Under the pieces are notes generated by a model. That model made no database searches. It was not told the origin of the DNA and saw only the letters and a list, made by a program, of their open reading frames with translations. Positions 1 through 14,130 of a DNA stretch of 64,000 nt are shown piece by piece. A program made the position numbers and the translations under genes. Position 1 is the first letter of the stretch, and each line of letters begins with the position of its first letter. This DNA is from Hydractinia symbiolongicarpus (Eukaryota; Cnidaria; Hydrozoa; Anthoathecata; Hydractiniidae), in contig NC_079876.1 in NCBI RefSeq assembly GCF_029227915.1, positions 8,558,001 to 8,622,000 of the forward strand. Direction: 5' to 3'.

Positions 1-1233
1 GTTTTGGAAATGAGTTTACTCACAGGGTACTTTCTTTGTATACATTCGACTATACGGGCCAAGCCCGGGATTTACGGGAAATCGCGGGTTTTCGCTTGCC
101 GGCGATTAAACCACTTTTATTAAGCGTCTCATCAAAAATGAAAACATTTCTGAAAACTACAAGTCTCATGCGTTTTAGTGGGAAAAAATAATTTAAAAAT
201 TCGTTCGGGAAATAAGTTTACTTACTGGGTACTTTCCTTGTATACTTTTGACTATACGGGCCGAGTCCGGTATTTACGGGAAATCGCGGGTTTTCGTTTG
301 CCGGCGATTAAACTTCTTTTATTCCGCGTCTCATCAAAAATGAAAACATTTTTAAAAACTACAAGTCTCATGGGCTTTAGTGGTGAAATAATAATTTAAA
401 TAATCGTTTGGGAAATGAGTTTACTTACTGGGTACTTTCCTTGTATACTTTTGACTATACGGGCCGAGTCCGGTATTTACGGGATATCGCGGGTTTTCGA
501 TTGCCGGCGATTAAACTTCTTTTATTCCGCGTCTCATCAAAAATGAAAATATTTTTAAATACTACAAGTCTCATGGGCTTTAGTGGTGAAATAATAATTT
601 AAAAAATCGTTCGGGAAATTAGTTTACACCCTGGGTACTTTCTTTGTATACTTTTGACTATACGGGCCGAGTCCGGGGTTTACGGGAAATGGCGGGTTTT
701 CGTTTGCCGGCGATTAAACCACTTTTATTAAGCGTCTCATCAAAAATGAAAACATTTCTGAAAACTACAAGTCTCATGCGTTTTAGTGGGAAAAAATAAT
801 TTAAAAATTCGTTCGGGAAATGAGTTTACTCACAGGGTACTTTCTTTGTATACATTCGACTATACGGGCCAAGCCCGGGATTTACGGGAAATCGCGGGTT
901 TTCGTTTGCCGGCGATTAAACCACTTTTATTAAGCGTCTCATCAAAAATGAAAACATTTCTGAAAACTACAAGTCTCATGCGTTTTAGTGGGAAAAAATA
1001 ATTTAAAAATTCGTTCGGGAAATGAGTTTACTTACTGGGTACTTTCCTTGTATACTTTTGACTATACGGGCCGAGTCCGGTATTTACGGGAAATCGCGGG
1101 TTTTCGTTTGCCGGCGATTAAACTTCTTTTATTCCGCGTCTCATCAAAAATGAAAACATTTTTAAAAACTACAAGTCTCATGGGCTTTAGTGGTGAAATA
1201 ATAATTTAAATAATCGTTTGGGAAATGAGTTTA
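1..1233 (+). repeat. Four-monomer duplication, 810-bp offset
   Basis: Positions 1-423 reappear at 811-1,233, including the B monomer with TTTACTCACAGGG and the following A monomer with TTACTTACTGGG and TATTCCGCG. The copies part at about 424 and 1,234 (TTACTTACTGGG against TTACTCCCTGGG). The left copy may begin before the window. Confidence 0.85.
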
Positions 1234-4200
1234 CTCCCTGGGTACTTTCTTTGTATACTTTTGACTATACGGGCCGAGTCCGGGATTTACGGGAAATCGC
1301 AGGTTTTCATTTGCCGGCGATTAAACTTCTTTTATTCAGCGTCTCATCAAAAATGAAAATATTTTTGAAAACTACAAGTCTCATGCGTTTTAGTGGTGAA
1401 AAAATAATTTAAAAAATCGTTCGGGAAATGAGTTTACACCCTGGGTACTTTCTTTGTATACTATTGACTATACGGGCGGAGTCCGGGATTTACGGGAAAT
1501 CGCAGGTTTTCGTTTGCCGGCGATTAAACTTCTTTTATTCAGCGTCTCATCAAAAATGAAAACATTTTTGAAAACTACAAGTCTCATGCGTTTTAGTGTT
1601 GAAAAAATAATTTAAAAATTCGTTAGGGAAATGAGTTTACTCACTGGGTACTTTCCTTGTATACTTTTGACTATACGGGCCGAGACCGGGACTAACGGGA
1701 AATCGCGGGTTTTCGTTTGCCGGCGATTAAACATCTTTTATTCAGCGTCTCATCAAAAATGAAAACATTTTTAAAAACTACAAGTCTCATGGGCTTTAGT
1801 GGTAAAATATAAATTTAAAAAATCCTTTGGGAAATGAGTTTACTCCCTGGGTACTTTCTTTGTATACTTTTGACTATACGGGCCGAGTCCGGGATTTACG
1901 GGAAGACGCGGATTTTCGTTTGCCGGCAATTAAACTTTTTTTATTCAGCGTCTCATCAAAAATGAAAACATTTTTGAAAACTACAAGTCTCATGCGTTTA
2001 GTGGTGAAATAATAATTTAAAAAATCGTTCGGGAAATGAGTTTACACCCTGGGTACTTTCTTTGTATACTTTTGACTATACGGGCCGAGTCCGGGATTTA
2101 CGGGAAATCGCAGGTTTTCGTTTGCCGGCGATTAAACTTCTTTTATTCAGCGTCTCATCAAAAATGAAAACATTTTTGAAAACTACAAGTCTCATGCGTT
2201 TTAGTGGTGAAAAAATAATTTAAAAAATCGTTCGGGAAATGAGTTTACACCCCGGACACTTTCTTTGTATACTTTTGACTATACGGGCCGATTCCGGGAT
2301 TTACGGAAAATCGCAGGTTTTCGTGTGCCGGCGATTAAACTTCTTTTATTCAGCGTCTCATCAAAAATGAAAACATTTTTGAAAACTACAAGTCTCATGC
2401 GTTTTAGTGGTGAAAAAATAATTTAAAAAATCGTTCTGGAAATGAGTTTACTCCCTGGGTACTTTCTTTGTATACTTTTGACTATACGGGCAGAGTACGG
2501 GATTTACGGGAAGTCGCGGGTTTTCGTTTGCCAGCGATTAAACTTCTTTTATTCAGCGTCTCATCAAAAATGAAAATATTTTTAAATACTACAAGTCTCA
2601 TGGGCTTTAGTGGTGAAATAATAATTTAAAAAATCCTTCGGAAAATGAGTTTACACCCTGGGTACTTTCTTTGTATACTTTTGACTATACGGGCTGAGTC
2701 CGGGATTTACGGGAAGTCGCAGGTTTTCGTTTGCCAGCGATTAAACATCTTTTATTCAGCGTCTCATCAAAAATGAAAATATTTTTAAATACTACAAGTC
2801 TCATGCGTTTTAGTGGTGAAAAAAAAATTTAAAAAAATCGTTCGGGAAATGAGTTTACTTCCTGGGTACTTTCTTTGTATACATTCGACTATACGGGCCA
2901 AGCCCGGGATTTACGGGAAATCGCGGGAGTTCGTTTGCCGTCGATTAAACCTCTTTTATTAAGCGTCTCATCAAAAATGAAAACATTTTTAAAAACTACA
3001 AGTCTCATGGGCTTTAGTGGTGAAATAATAATTTAAACAATCGTTCGGGAAATGAGTTTACACCCCGGGTACTTTCCTTGTATACTTTTGACTATACGGG
3101 CCGAGTCCGGGATTTACGGGAAATAGCAGGTTTTCGTTTGCCGGCGATTAAACTTCCTTTATTCAGCGTCTCATCAAAAATGAAAACATTTTTGAAAACT
3201 ACAAGTCTCATGCGTTTTAGTGGTGAAAAAGAAATTTAAAAAATCGTTCGGGAAATGAGTTTACTTCCTGGGTACTTTCTTTGTATACATTCGACTATAC
3301 GGGCCAAGCTCGGGATTTACGGGAAATCGGGGGATTTCTTTTGCCGGCGATTAAACCTCTTTTATTAAGCGTCTCATCAAAAATGAAAACATTTTTAAAA
3401 ACTACAAGTCTCATGGGCTTTAGTGGTGAAATAATAATTTAAAAAATCGTTCGGGAAATGAGTTTACACCCCGGGTACTTTCTTTGTATACTTTTGACTA
3501 TACGGGCCGAGTCCGGGATTTACGGGAAGTCGCGGGTTTTCGTTTGCCAGCGATTAAACTTCTTTTATTCAGCGTCTCATCAAAAATGAAAATATTTTTA
3601 AATACTTCAAGTCTCATGGGCTTTAGTGGTGAAATAATAATTTAAAACATCGTTCGGAAAATGAGTTTACACCCTGGGTACTTTCTTTGTATACTTTTGA
3701 CTATGCGGGCCGAGTCCGGGGTTTATGGGAAATGGCGGGTTTTCGTTTGCCGGCGATTAAACTTCTTTTATTTAGCGTCTCATCAAAAATGAAAACATTT
3801 TTGAAAACTACAAGTCTCAAGCGTTTTAGTGGTGAAAAGATAATTTAAAAAATCGTTTTGGAAATGAGTTTACTCACAGGGTACTTTCTTTGTAGACATT
3901 CGACTATACGGGCCAAGCCCGGGATTTACGGGAAATCGCAGGTTTTCGTTTGCCGGCGATTAAACCACTTTCATTAAGCGTCTTATCAAAAATGAAAACA
4001 TTTCTGAAAAGTACAAGTCTCATGCGTTTTAGTGGTAAAAAAATAATTTAAAAAATCGTTCGGGAAATGAGTTTACTCACTGGGTACTTTCCTTGTATAC
4101 TTTTGACTATACGGGCCGAGTCCGGGATTTACGGGAAATCGCGGGTTTTCGTTTGCCGGCGATTAAACTTCTTTCATTCAGCGTCTCATCAAAAATGAAA

Positions 4201-4439
4201 ACATTTTTAAAAACTACAAGTCTCATGGGCTTTAGTGGTGAAATAATAATTTAAAAAATCGTTTGGGAAATGAGTTTACTCCCTGGGTACTTTCTTTGTA
4301 TACTTTTGACTATACGGGCCGAGTCGGGGATTTACGGGAAATCGCAGGTTTTCGTTTGCCGGCGATTAAACTTCTTTTATTCAGCGTCTCATCAAAAATG
4401 AAAACATTTTTGAAAACTACAAGTCTCATGCGTGTTAGT

Positions 4440-6935
4440 GGTGAAAAAATAATTTAAAAATTCGTTAGGGAAATGAGTTTACTCACTGGGTACTTTCCTT
4501 GTATACTTTTGACTATACGGGCCAAGACCGGGATTTACGGGAAATTGCGGGTTTTCGTTTGCCGGCGATTAAACTTCTTTTGTTCAGCGTCTCATCAAAA
4601 ATGAAAACAGTTTTGAAAACTACAAGTCTCATGCGTTTTGGTGGTGAAAAAATAATTTAAAAATCGTTCGGGAAATGAGTTTACAGCCTGGGTACTTTCT
4701 TTGTATACTTTTGACTATACGGGCCGAGTCCGGGATTTACGGGAAATCGCAGGTTTTCGTTTGCCGGCGATTAAACTTCTTTTATTCAGCGTCTCATCAA
4801 AAATGAAAACATTTTTAAAAACTACAAGTCTCATGGGCTTTAGTGGTGAAATACTAATTTAAAAAATCGTTTGGGAAATGAGTTTACTCCCTGGGTACAT
4901 TCTTTGTATACTTTTGACTATACGGGCCGAGTCCGGGATTTACGGGAAATCGCAGGTTTTCGTTTGCAGGCGATTATACTTTTTTATTCAGCGTCTCATC
5001 AAAAATGAAAACATTTTTGAAAACTACAAGTCTCATGCGTTTTAGTGGTGAAAAAATAATTTAAAAAATCGTTCGGGAAATGAGTTTACACCTTGGGTAC
5101 TCTCTTTGTATACTTTTGACTATACGGGCCGAGTCCGGGATTTACGGGAAATCGCAGGTTTTCGTTTGCCGGCGATTAAACTTCTTTTATTCAGCGTCTC
5201 ATCAAAAATGAAAACATATTTGAAAACTACAAGTCTCATGCGTTTTAGTGGTGAAAAAATAATTTAAAAATTCGTTAGGGAAATGAGTTTACTCACTGGG
5301 TACTTTCCTTGTATACTTTTGACTATACGGGCCGAGGCCGGGATTTACGGGAAATTGCGGGTTTTCGTTTGCCGGTGATTAAACTTCTTTTATTCAGCGT
5401 CTCATCAAAAATGAAAACATTTTGAAAAACTACAAGTCTCATGGGCTTTAGTGGTGAAATAATAATTTAAAAAATCGTTTGGGAAATGAGTTTACTCCCT
5501 GGGTACTTTCTTTGTATACTTTTGACTATACGGGCCGAGTCCGGGATTTACGGGAAATCGCAGGTTTTCGTTTGCAGGCGATTAAACTTCTTTTATTCAG
5601 CGTCTCATCAAAAATGAAAACATTTTTGAAAACTACAAGTCTCATGCGTTTTAGTGGTGAAAAAATAATTTAAAAAATCGTTCGGGAAATAAGTTTACAC
5701 CTTGGGTACTCTCTTTGTATACTTTTGACTATACGGGCCGAGTCCGGGATTTACGGGAAATCGCAGGTTTTCGTTTGCCGGCGATTAAACTTCTTTTATT
5801 CAGCGTCTCATCAAAAATGAAAACATTTTTGAAAACTACAAGTCTCATGCGTGTTAGTGGTGAAAAAATAATTTAAAAATTCGTTAGGGAAATGAGTTTA
5901 CTCACTGGGTACTTTCCTTGTATACTTTTGACTATACGGGCCCAGACCGGGATTTACGGGAAATTGCGGGTTTTCGTTTGCCGGCGATTAAACTTCTTTT
6001 ATTCAGCGTCTCATCAAAAATGAAAACATTTTTGAAAACTACAAGTCTCATGCGTTTTGGTGGTGAAAAAATAATTTAAAAATCGTTCGGGAAATGAGTT
6101 TACAGCCTGGGTACTTTCTTTGTATACTTTTGACTATACGGGCCGAGTCCGGGATTTACGGGAAATCGCAGGTTTTCGTTTGCCGGCGATTAAACTTCTT
6201 TTATTCAGCGTCTCATCAAAAATGAAAACATTTTTAAAAACTACAAGTCTCATGGGCTTTAGTGGTGAAATAATAATTTAAAAAATCGTTTGGGAAATGA
6301 GTTTACTCCCTGGGTACATTCTTTGTATACTTTTGACTATACGGGCCGAGTCCGGGATTTACGGAAAATCGCAGGTTTTCGTTTGCAGGCGATTATACTT
6401 TTTTATTCAGCGTCTCATCAAAAATGAAAACATTTTTGAAAACTACAAGTCTCATGCGTTTTAGTGGTGAAAAAATAATTTAAAAAATCGTTCGGGAAAT
6501 GAGTTTACACCTTGGGTACTCTCTTTGTATACTTTTGACTATACGGGCCGAGTCCGGGATTTACGGGAAATCGCAGGTTTTCGTTTGCCGGCGATTAAAC
6601 TTCTTTTATTCAGCGTCTCATCAAAAATGTAAACATATTTGAAAACTACAAGTCTCATGCGTTTTAGTGGTGAAAAAATAATTTAAAAATTCGTTAGGGA
6701 AATGAGTTTACTCACTGGGTACTTTCCTTGTATACTTTTGACTATACGGGCCGAGGCCGGGATTTACGGGAAATTGCGGGTTTTCGTTTGCCGGTGATTA
6801 AACTTCTTTTATTCAGCGTCTCATCAAAAATGAAAACATTTTGAAAAACTACAAGTCTCATGGGCTTTAGTGGTGAAATAATAATTTAAAAAATCGTTTG
6901 GGAAATGAGTTTACTCCCTGGGTACTTTCTTTGTA
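4440..6935 (+). repeat. Seven-monomer duplication, 1419-bp offset
   Basis: About 4,440-5,515 matches 5,860-6,935. Shared rare markers are TTACAGCCTGGG (4,681 and 6,100), GATTATACTTTTTT (about 4,972 and 6,391), ACATATTTGAAAAC (about 5,214 and 6,633) and GAGGCCGGG (about 5,334 and 6,752). Part of the same unit returns at 9.17-9.72 kb, a further two offsets away. Confidence 0.88.
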
Positions 6936-7134
6936 TACATTCGACTATACGGGCCAAGCCTGGGATTTACGGGAAATCGCGGGTTTTCGTTTGCCGGCGA
7001 TTAAACTTCTTTTATTCAGCGTCTCATCAAAAATGAAAACATTTTGAAAAACTACAAGTCTCATGGGCTTTAGTGGTGAAATAATAATTTAAAAAATCGT
7101 TTGGGAAATGAGTTTACTCCCTGGGTACTTTCTT

Positions 7135-9158
7135 TGTATACTTTTGACTATACGGGCCGAGTACGGGATTTACGGGAAATCGCAGGTTTCCGTTTGCCGG
7201 CGATTGAACTTCTTTTATTCAGCGTCTCATCAAAAATGAAAACATTTTTGAAAACTACAAGTCTCATGCGTTTTGGTGGTGAAAAAATAATTTAAAAATC
7301 GTTCGGGAAATAAGTTTACACCCTGGGTACTTTCTTTGTATACTTTTGACTATACGGGCCAAGTCCGGGATTTACGGGAAATCGCAGGTTTTCGTTTGCC
7401 GGCGATTAAACTTCTTTTATTCAGCGTCTCATCAAAAATGAAAACATTTTTAAAAACTACAAGTCTCATGTGCTTTAGTGGTGAAATAATAATTTAAAAA
7501 ATCGTTTGGGAAATGAGTTTACTCCCTGGGTACTTTCTTTGTATACTTTTGACTATACGGGCCGAGTCCTGGATTTATGGGAAATCGCAGGTTTTCGTTT
7601 GCAGGCGATTAAACTTCTTTTATTCAGCGTCTCATCAAAAATCAAAATATTTTTGAAAACTACAAGTCTCATACGTTTTAGTGGTGAAAAAATAATTTAA
7701 AAATTCGTTTGGGAAATGAGTTTACTCACGGGGTACTTTCCTTGTATACTTTTAACTATACGGGCCGAGTCCGGGATTTACGGGAAATCGCGGGTTTTCG
7801 TTTGCCGGCAATAAAACTTCTTTTATTCAGCGTCTCATCAAAAATGAAAACATTTTTGAAAACTACAAGTCTCATGCGTTTTAGTGGTGAAAAAAAATTA
7901 AAAAATCGTTCAGGAAATGAGTTTACTCCCTGGGTACTTTCTTTGTATACATTCGACTATACGGGACAAGCCCCGGATTTACGGGAAAACGCGGGATTTC
8001 GTTTGCCGGCGATTAAACCTCTTTCATTAAGCGTCTCATCAAAATTGAAAACATTTTTGAAAACTACAAGTCTCATGCGTTTTAGTGGTGAAAAAATAAT
8101 TTAAAAATTCGTTAGGGAAATGAGTTTACTCACTGGGTACTTTCTTTGTATACTTTTGACTATACGGGCCGAGTACGGGATTTACGGGAAATCGCAGGTT
8201 TCCGTTTGCCGGCGATTGAACTTCTTTTATTCAGCGTCTCATCAAAAATGAAAACATTTTTGAAAACTACAAGTCTCATGCGTTTTGGTGGTGAAAAAAT
8301 AATTTAAAAATCGTTCGGGAAATGAGTTTACACCCTGGGTACTTTCTTTGTATACTTTTGACTATACGGGCCAAGTCCGGGATTTACGGGAAATCGCAGG
8401 TTTTCGTTTGCCGGCGATTAAACTTCTTTTATTCAGCGTCTCATCAAAAATGAAAACATTTTTAAAAACTACAAGTCTCATGTGCTTTAGTGGTGAAATA
8501 ATAATTTAAAAAATCGTTTGGGAAATGAGTTTACTCCCTGGGTACTTTCTTTGTATACTTTTGACTATACGGGCCGAGTCCTGGATTTATGGGAAATCGC
8601 AGGTTTTCGTTTGCAGGCGATTAAACTTCTTTTATTCAGCGTCTCATCAAAAATCAAAATATTTTTGAAAACTACAAGTCTCATACGTTTTAGTGGTGAA
8701 AAAATAATTTAAAAATTCGTTTGGGAAATGAGTTTACTCACGGGGTACTTTCCTTGTATACTTTTAACTATACGGGCCGAGTCCGGGATTTACGGGAAAT
8801 CGCGGGTTTTCGTTTGCCGGCAATTAAACTTCTTTTATTCAGCGTCTCATCAAAAATGAAAACATTTTTGAAAACTACAAGTCTCATGCGTTTTAGTGGT
8901 GAAAAAAAATTAAAAAATCGTTCAGGAAATGAGTTTACTCCCTGGGTACTTTCTTTGTATACATTCGACTATACGGGACAAGCCCCGGATTTACGGGAAA
9001 ACGCGGGATTTCGTTTGCCGGCGATTAAACCTCTTTCATTAAGCGTCTCATCAAAATTGAAAACATTTTTGAAAACTACAAGTCTCATGCGTTTTAGTGG
9101 TGAAAAAATAATTTAAAAATTCGTTAGGGAAATGAGTTTACTCACTGGGTACTTTCCT
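7135..9158 (+). repeat. Five-monomer tandem duplication, 1012 bp
   Basis: Two adjacent, almost identical copies meet at about 8,147. Shared markers are GAGTACGGG with TTTCCGTTTGCC and GATTGAAC, GTCCTGGATTTATGGG, AAAATCAAAATAT, and the GAAAAAAAATTAAAAAATCG variant that links two monomers in one frame. Confidence 0.9.
7230..7251. other. Hairpin dyad in the monomer (example)
   Basis: Nine-base arms TCAAAAATG and CATTTTTGA surround AAAA, a perfect inverted repeat at monomer positions 125-146. Copies with CATTTTTAAAAAC keep seven-base arms; copies with AAAATATTTTT lose one pair. One such site is expected in nearly every monomer. Confidence 0.65.
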
Positions 9159-10879
9159 TGTATACTTTTGACTATACGGGCCGAGTCCGGGATTTACGGG
9201 AAATCGCAGGTTTTCGTTTGCAGGCGATTATACTTTTTTATTCAGCGTCTCATCAAAAATGAAAACATTTTTGAAAACTACAAGTCTCATGCGTTTTAGT
9301 GGTGAAAAAATAATTTAAAAAATCGTTCGGGAAATGAGTTTACACCTTGGGTACTCTCTTTGTATACTTTTGACTATACGGGCCGAGTCCGGGATTTACG
9401 GGAAATCGCAGGTTTTCGTTTGCCGGCGATTAAACTTCTTTTATTCAGCGTCTCATCAAAAATGAAAACATATTTGAAAACTACAAGTCTCATGCGTTTT
9501 AGTGGTGAAAAAATAATTTAAAAATTCGTTAGGGAAATGAGTTTACTCACTGGGTACTTTCCTTGTATACTTTTGACTATACGGGCCGAGGCCGGGATTT
9601 ACGGGAAATTGCGGGTTTTCGTTTGTCGGTGATTAAACTTCTTTTATTCAGCGTCTCATCAAAAATGAAAACATTTTGAAAAACTACAAGTCTCATGGGC
9701 TTTAGTGGTGAAATAATAATTTAAAAAATCGTTTGGGAAATGAGTTTACTCCCTGGGTACTTTCTTTGTATACTTTTGACTATACGGGCCGAGTACGGGA
9801 TTTACGGGAAATCGCAGGTTTCCGTTTGCCGGCGATTAAACTTCTTTTATTCAGCGTCTCATCAAAAATGAAAACATTTTTGAAAACTACAAGTCTCATG
9901 CGTTTTGGTGGTGAAAAAATAATTTAAAAATCGTTCGGGAAATGAGTTTACACCCTGGGTACTTTCTTTGTATACTTTTGACTATACGGGCCAAGTCCGG
10001 GATTTACGGGAAATCGCAGGTTTTCGTTTGCCGGCGATTAAACTTCTTTTATTCAGCGTCTCATCAAAAATGAAAACATTTTTAAAAACTACAAGTCTCA
10101 TGTGCTTTAGTGGTGAAATAATAATTTAAAAAATCGTTTGGGAAATGAGTTTACTCCCTGGGTACTTTCTTTGTATACTTTTGACTATACGGGCCGAGTC
10201 CCGGATTTACGGGAAATCGCAGGTTTTCGTTTGCAGGCGATTAAACTTCTTTTATTCAGCGTCTCATCAAAAATGAAAACATTTTTGAAAACTACAAGTC
10301 TCATGCGTTTTAGTGGTGAAAAAAAAAATTAAAAAATCGTTCAGGAAATGAGTTTACTCCCTGGGTACTTTCTTTGTATACATTCGACTATACGGGCCAA
10401 GCCCCGGATTTACGGGAAAACGCGGGATTTCGTTTGCCGGCGATTAAACCTCTTTCATTAAGCGTCTCATCAAAATTGAAAACATTTTTGAAAACTACAA
10501 GTCTCATGCGTTTTAGTGGTGAAAAAATAATTTAAAAAATCGTTCTGAAAATGAGTTTACTCACAGGGTACTTTCTTTGTATACATTCGACTATACGGGC
10601 CAAGCCTGGGATTTACGGGAAATCTCAGGTTTTCGTTTGCCGGCGATTAAACTTCTTTTATTCAGCGTCTCATCAAAAATGAAAACATTTTGAAAAACTA
10701 CAAGTCTCATGGGCTTTAGTGGTGAAATAATAACTTAAAAAATCGTTTGGGAAATGAGTTTACTCCCTGGGTACTTTCTTTGTATACTTTTGACTATACG
10801 GGCCGAGTACGGGATTTACGGGAAATCGCAGGTTTTCGTTTGCCGGCGACTGAACTTCTTTTATTCAGCGTCTCATCAA

Positions 10880-13800
10880 AAATGAAAACATTTTTGAAAA
10901 CTACAAGTCTCATGCGTTTTGGTGGTGAAAAAATAATTTAAAAATCGTTCGGGAAATGAGTTTACACCCTGGGTACTTTCTTTGTATACTTTTGACTATA
11001 CGGGCCAAGTCCGGGATTTACGGGAAATCGCAGATTTTCGTTTGCCGGCGATTAAACTTCTTTTATTCAGCGTCTCATCAAAAATGAAAACATTTTTAAA
11101 AACTACAAGTCTCATGTGCTTTAGTGGTGAAATAATAATTTAAAAAATCGTTTGGGAAATGAGTTTACTCCCTGGGTACTTTCTTTGTATACTTTTGACT
11201 ATACGGGCCGAGTCCGGGATTTACGGGAAATTGCAGGTTTTCGTTTGCAGGCGATTAAACTTCTTTTATTCAGCGTCTCATCAAAAATGAAAACATTTTT
11301 GAAAACTACAAGTCTCATACGTTTTAGTGGTGAAAAAATAATTTAAAAATTCGTTTGGGAAATGAGTTTACTCACAGGGTACTTTCCTTGTATACTTTTA
11401 ACTATACGGGCCGAGTCCGGGATTTACGGGAAATCGCGGGTTTTCGTTTGCCGGCGATTAAACTTCTTTTCTTCAGCGTCTCATCAAAAATGAAAACATT
11501 TTTGAAAACTACAAGTCTCATGCGTTTTAGTGGTGAAAAAAAATTAAAAAATCGTTCAGGAAATGAGTTTACTCCCTGGGTACTTTCTTTGTATACATTC
11601 GACTATACGGGCCAAGCCCCGGATTTACGGGAAAACGCGGGATTTCGTTTGCCGGCGATTAAACCTCTTTCATTAAGCGTCTCATCAAAATTGAAAACAT
11701 TTTTGAAAACTACAAGTCTCATGAGTTTTAGTGGTGAAAAAATAATTTAAAAAATCGTTCTGAAAATGAGTTTACTCACAGGGTACTTTCTTTGTATACA
11801 TTCGACTATACGGGCCAAGCCTGGGATTTACGGGAAATCGCGGGTTTTCGTTTTCCCGCGATTAAACCTCTTTCATTAAGCGTCTCATCAAAAATGAAAA
11901 CATTTTTGAAAACTTCAAGTCTCATGCGTTTTAGTGGTGAAAAAAAAATTTAAAAAATCGTTCGGGAAATGAGTTTACTTCCTGGGTACTTTCTTTGTAT
12001 ACTTTTGACTATACGGGCCGAGGCCGGGATTTACGGGAAATTGCGGGTTTTCGTTTGCCGGTGATTAAACTTCTTTTATTCAGCGTCTCATCAAAAATGA
12101 AAACATTTTGAAAAACTACAAGTCTCATGGGCTTTAGTGGTGAAATAATAATTTAAAAAATCGTTTGGGAAATGAGTTTACTCCCTGGGTACTTTCTTTG
12201 TATACTTTTGACTATACGGGCCGAGTACGGGATTTACGGGAAATCGCAGGTTTCCGTTTGCCGGCGATTAAGCTTCTTTTATTCAGCGTCTCATCAAAAA
12301 TGAAAACATTTTTGAAAACTACAAGTCTCATGCGTTTTGGTGGTGAAAAAATAATTTAAAAATCGTTCGGGAAATGAGTTTACACCCTGGGTACTTTCTT
12401 TGTATACTTTTGACTATGCGGGCCAAGTCCGGGATTTACGGGAAATCGCAGGTTTTCGTTTGCCGGCGATTAAACTTCTTTTATTCAGCGTCTCATCAAA
12501 AATGAAAACATTTTTGAAAACTACAAGTCTCATGCGTTTTGGTGGTGAAAAAATAATTTAAAAATCGTTCGGGAAATGAGTTTACACCCTGGGTACTTTC
12601 TTTGTATACTTTTGACTATACGGGCCAAGTCCGGGATTTACGGGAAATCGCAGGTTTTCGTTTGCCGGCGATTAAACTTCTTTTATTCAGCGTCTCATCA
12701 AAAATGAAAACATTTTTAAAAACTACAAGTCTCATGTGCTTTAGTGGTGAAATAATAATTTAAAAAATCGTTTGGGAAATGAGTTTACTCCCTGGGTACT
12801 TTCTTTGTATACTTTTGACTATACGGGCCGAGTCCGGGATTTACGGGAAATCGCAGGTTTTCGTTTGCAGGCGATTAAACTTCTTTTATTCAGCGTCTCA
12901 TCAAAAATGAAAACATTTTTGAAAACTACAAGTCTCATACGTTTTAGTGGTGAAAAAATAATTTAAAAATTCGTTTGGGAAATGAGTTTACTCACAGGGT
13001 ACTTTCCTTGTATACTTTTAACTATACGGGCCGAGTCCGGGATTTACGGGAAATCGCGGGTTTTCGTTTGCCGGCGATTAAACTTCTTTTCTTCAGCGTC
13101 TCATCAAAAATGAAAACATTTTTGAAAACTACAAGTCTCATGCGTTTTAGTGGTGAAAAAAAATTAAAAAATCGTTCAGGAAATGAGTTTACTCCCTGGG
13201 TACTTTCTTTGTATACATTCGACTATACGGGCCAAGCCCCGGATTTACGGGAAAACGCGGGATTTCGTTTGCCGGCGATTAAACCTCTTTCATTAAGCGT
13301 CTCATCAAAATTGAAAACATTTTTGAAAACTACAAGTCTCATGAGTTTTAGTGGTGAAAAAATAATTTAAAAAATCGTTCTGAAAATGAGTTTACTCACA
13401 GGGTACTTTCTTTGTATACATTCGACTATACGGGCCAAGCCTGGGATTTACGGGAAATCGCGGGTTTTCGTTTTCCCGCGATTAAACCTCTTTCATTAAG
13501 CGTCTCATCAAAAATGAAAACATTTTTGAAAACTTCAAGTCTCATGCGTTTTAGTGGTGAAAAAAAAATTTAAAAAATCGTTCGGGAAATGAGTTTACTT
13601 CCTGGGTACTTTCTTTGTATACTTTTGACTATACGGGCCGAGGCCGGGATTTACGGGAAATTGCGGGTTTTCGTTTGCCGGTGATTAAACTTCTTTTATT
13701 CAGCGTCTCATCAAAAATGAAAACATTTTGAAAAACTACAAGTCTCATGGGCTTTAGTGGTGAAATAATAATTTAAAAAATCGTTTGGGAAATGAGTTTA

Positions 13801-14130
13801 CTCCCTGGGTACTTTCTTTGTATACTTTTGACTATACGGGCCGAGTACGGGATTTACGGGAAATCGCAGGTTTCCGTTTGCCGGCGATTAAACTTCTTTT
13901 ATTCAGCGTCTCATCAAAAATGAAAACATTTTTGAAAACTACAAGTCTCATGCGTTTTGGTGGTGAAAAAATAATTTAAAAATCGTTCGGGAAATGAGTT
14001 TACACCCTGGGTACTTTCTTTGTATACTTTTGACTATGCGGGCCAAGTCCGGGATTTACGGGAAATCGCAGGTTTTCGTTTGCCGGCGATTAAACTTCTT
14101 TTATTCAGCGTCTCATCAAAAATGAAAACA
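10880..14130 (+). repeat. Eight-monomer tandem duplication, 1620 bp
   Basis: The copies are about 10,880-12,505 and 12,506-14,130. Shared markers are GACTATGCGGGCC (about 12,412 and 14,032), TTTTCCCGCGATTAAAC (about 11,850 and 13,470), TTTTCTTCAGCG and CATGAGTTTTAGTGG. The similarity is high enough to suggest a recent exchange. Confidence 0.9.

Noticed and set aside
80-106. CENP-B box in the TTTTCGTTTGCCGGCG region
   Set aside because: It begins like the box (TTTCGTT), but the required A and the CGGG core are absent (CC and GCGA instead). I count about 10 of 17 matches, which is not convincing.
176-196. Phased A-tracts causing DNA bending
   Set aside because: The A and T runs around monomer positions 127-150 and 177-196 are spaced by about 6-7 and 13 bases, not by a 10-11 base helical period, so curvature cannot be claimed by eye.
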